From the NCBI RefSeq assembly GCF_002559405.1, contig NZ_NTZO01000107.1, forward strand, positions 1 through 64,000: a DNA stretch of 64,000 bases, written 5' to 3'. The notes beneath the pieces were generated by a model. That model was not told where the DNA came from, searched no databases, and saw only the letters and a program-made list of their open reading frames with translations. Position numbers and translations under genes: made by a program. The DNA is from Bacillus sp. AFS001701 (GTDB taxonomy: Bacteria > Bacillota > Bacilli > Bacillales > Bacillaceae_G). Shown piece after piece: positions 63,679-64,000 of this stretch (the first letter of the stretch is position 1; every line of letters starts with the position of its first letter).

Positions 63679-63699
63679 TTAAGATAACGAGGTGTGAAT

Positions 63700-64000
63700 A
63701 TGCTTACCAATGAACAAGTATTATCACTTTTAGGTACAATTAATGAGCCATTTTTAAATAAATCATTAGCAGAATTAAATGCTGTTAAAGAAATATCGAT
63801 AAAAGAAGAAAAGAAACATGTAAGCGTTAAAATTGCATTGTTGAAAACGGGTACAGCAGAACAAATGCAAATTCAAACACAAATTGTTCAGTTATTAAAG
63901 CAGAATGGTGCTGATACAGTTGGAATTCGATTTACTGATTTTACAGAAGAAGAAAAAGGTCAGTTTATTGAAGACAATGAAGAAAACTCAACACTTTCAC
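63700..64000 (+). CDS. salA: SalA/Mrp-family Fe-S carrier P-loop ATPase, N-terminal part
   Basis: Open to the window end: the first 100 codons are present without a stop. MLTNEQVLSLLGTINEPFLNKSLAEL and the following segment form the N-terminal MIP18/DUF59-like domain of Bacillus Mrp/SalA (YbaL). The P-loop ATPase part lies beyond the window. Ribosome site GAGGTG. In B. subtilis SalA represses scoC, and Mrp proteins carry Fe-S clusters. The place after cwlD supports the call. Confidence 0.85.
   Translation, partial: MLTNEQVLSLLGTINEPFLNKSLAELNAVKEISIKEEKKHVSVKIALLKTGTAEQMQIQTQIVQLLKQNGADTVGIRFTDFTEEEKGQFIEDNEENSTLS

Overview
The window is one contiguous piece of an AT-rich, low-GC Gram-positive chromosome of the Bacillaceae type. 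All recognised genes lie on the + strand. The gene order from ctsR to salA follows the replication-origin-proximal informational block known from Bacillus subtilis, and most proteins look close to their B. subtilis counterparts. The genus cannot be fixed from this sequence alone.

Layout. (1) 0.2-4.9 kb: the CtsR heat-shock/protein-arginine-phosphorylation operon ctsR-mcsA-mcsB-clpC, with a CtsR operator at its promoter. (2) 5.0-11.3 kb: radA, disA, yacL, ispD, ispF, gltX. (3) 11.3-15.4 kb: a cysteine T-box followed by cysE, cysS, mrnC, rlmB, rae1. (4) 15.4-24.3 kb: sigH, rpmG, secE, nusG, rplK, rplA, L10 leader, rplJ, rplL, rsmC, rpoB. (5) 24.4-32.8 kb: rpoC, rpsL, rpsG, fusA, tuf. (6) 33-47.4 kb: the S10-spc-alpha ribosomal super-operon with secY, adk, infA and rpoA. 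(7) 47.4-51.7 kb: ecfA1-ecfA2-ecfT, truA, L13 leader, rplM, rpsI. (8) 51.7-62.0 kb: a non-canonical insert between rpsI and ybaK. It holds a glutamate/aspartate transporter, aspartase, NAD malic enzyme, a GlnK/GlnL-type two-component system, an orphan HK97-type phage portal protein and a homospermidine-synthase-like protein. (9) 62.2-64 kb: the canonical order resumes with ybaK, cwlD and a truncated salA.

How it fits together. Most of the window makes ribosomes, RNA polymerase, translation factors and the secretion channel, and much of it is preceded by structured leaders (cysteine T-box, L10, L13, a probable S10 leader, and uncharacterised hairpins before rpoB, rpsL, fusA, tuf and rpoA). The insert in region 8 forms a plausible catabolic unit: uptake of acidic amino acids, aspartate to fumarate plus ammonia, malate to pyruvate. 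Upstream of the transporter is a 10-bp-periodic direct repeat matching the reported GlnL box (TTTTGT-N4-TTTTGT), followed by a perfect CcpA cre site, so the adjacent GlnKL-like pair probably controls it.

Most noteworthy: the GlnL-box/cre architecture before gltT; the solitary portal gene with a cysteine-spaced coiled-coil tail; two related ~131-bp stem-loop elements placed 4-6 nt behind stop codons, one apparently splitting the cwlD terminator; the absence of the L7Ae-like gene between rpoC and rpsL and of map between adk and infA; and a hairpin between the nusG Shine-Dalgarno sequence and its start codon. I found no complete prophage, CRISPR array, transposase, tRNA or rRNA gene, and nothing that I can defend as a wholly new multi-gene system.
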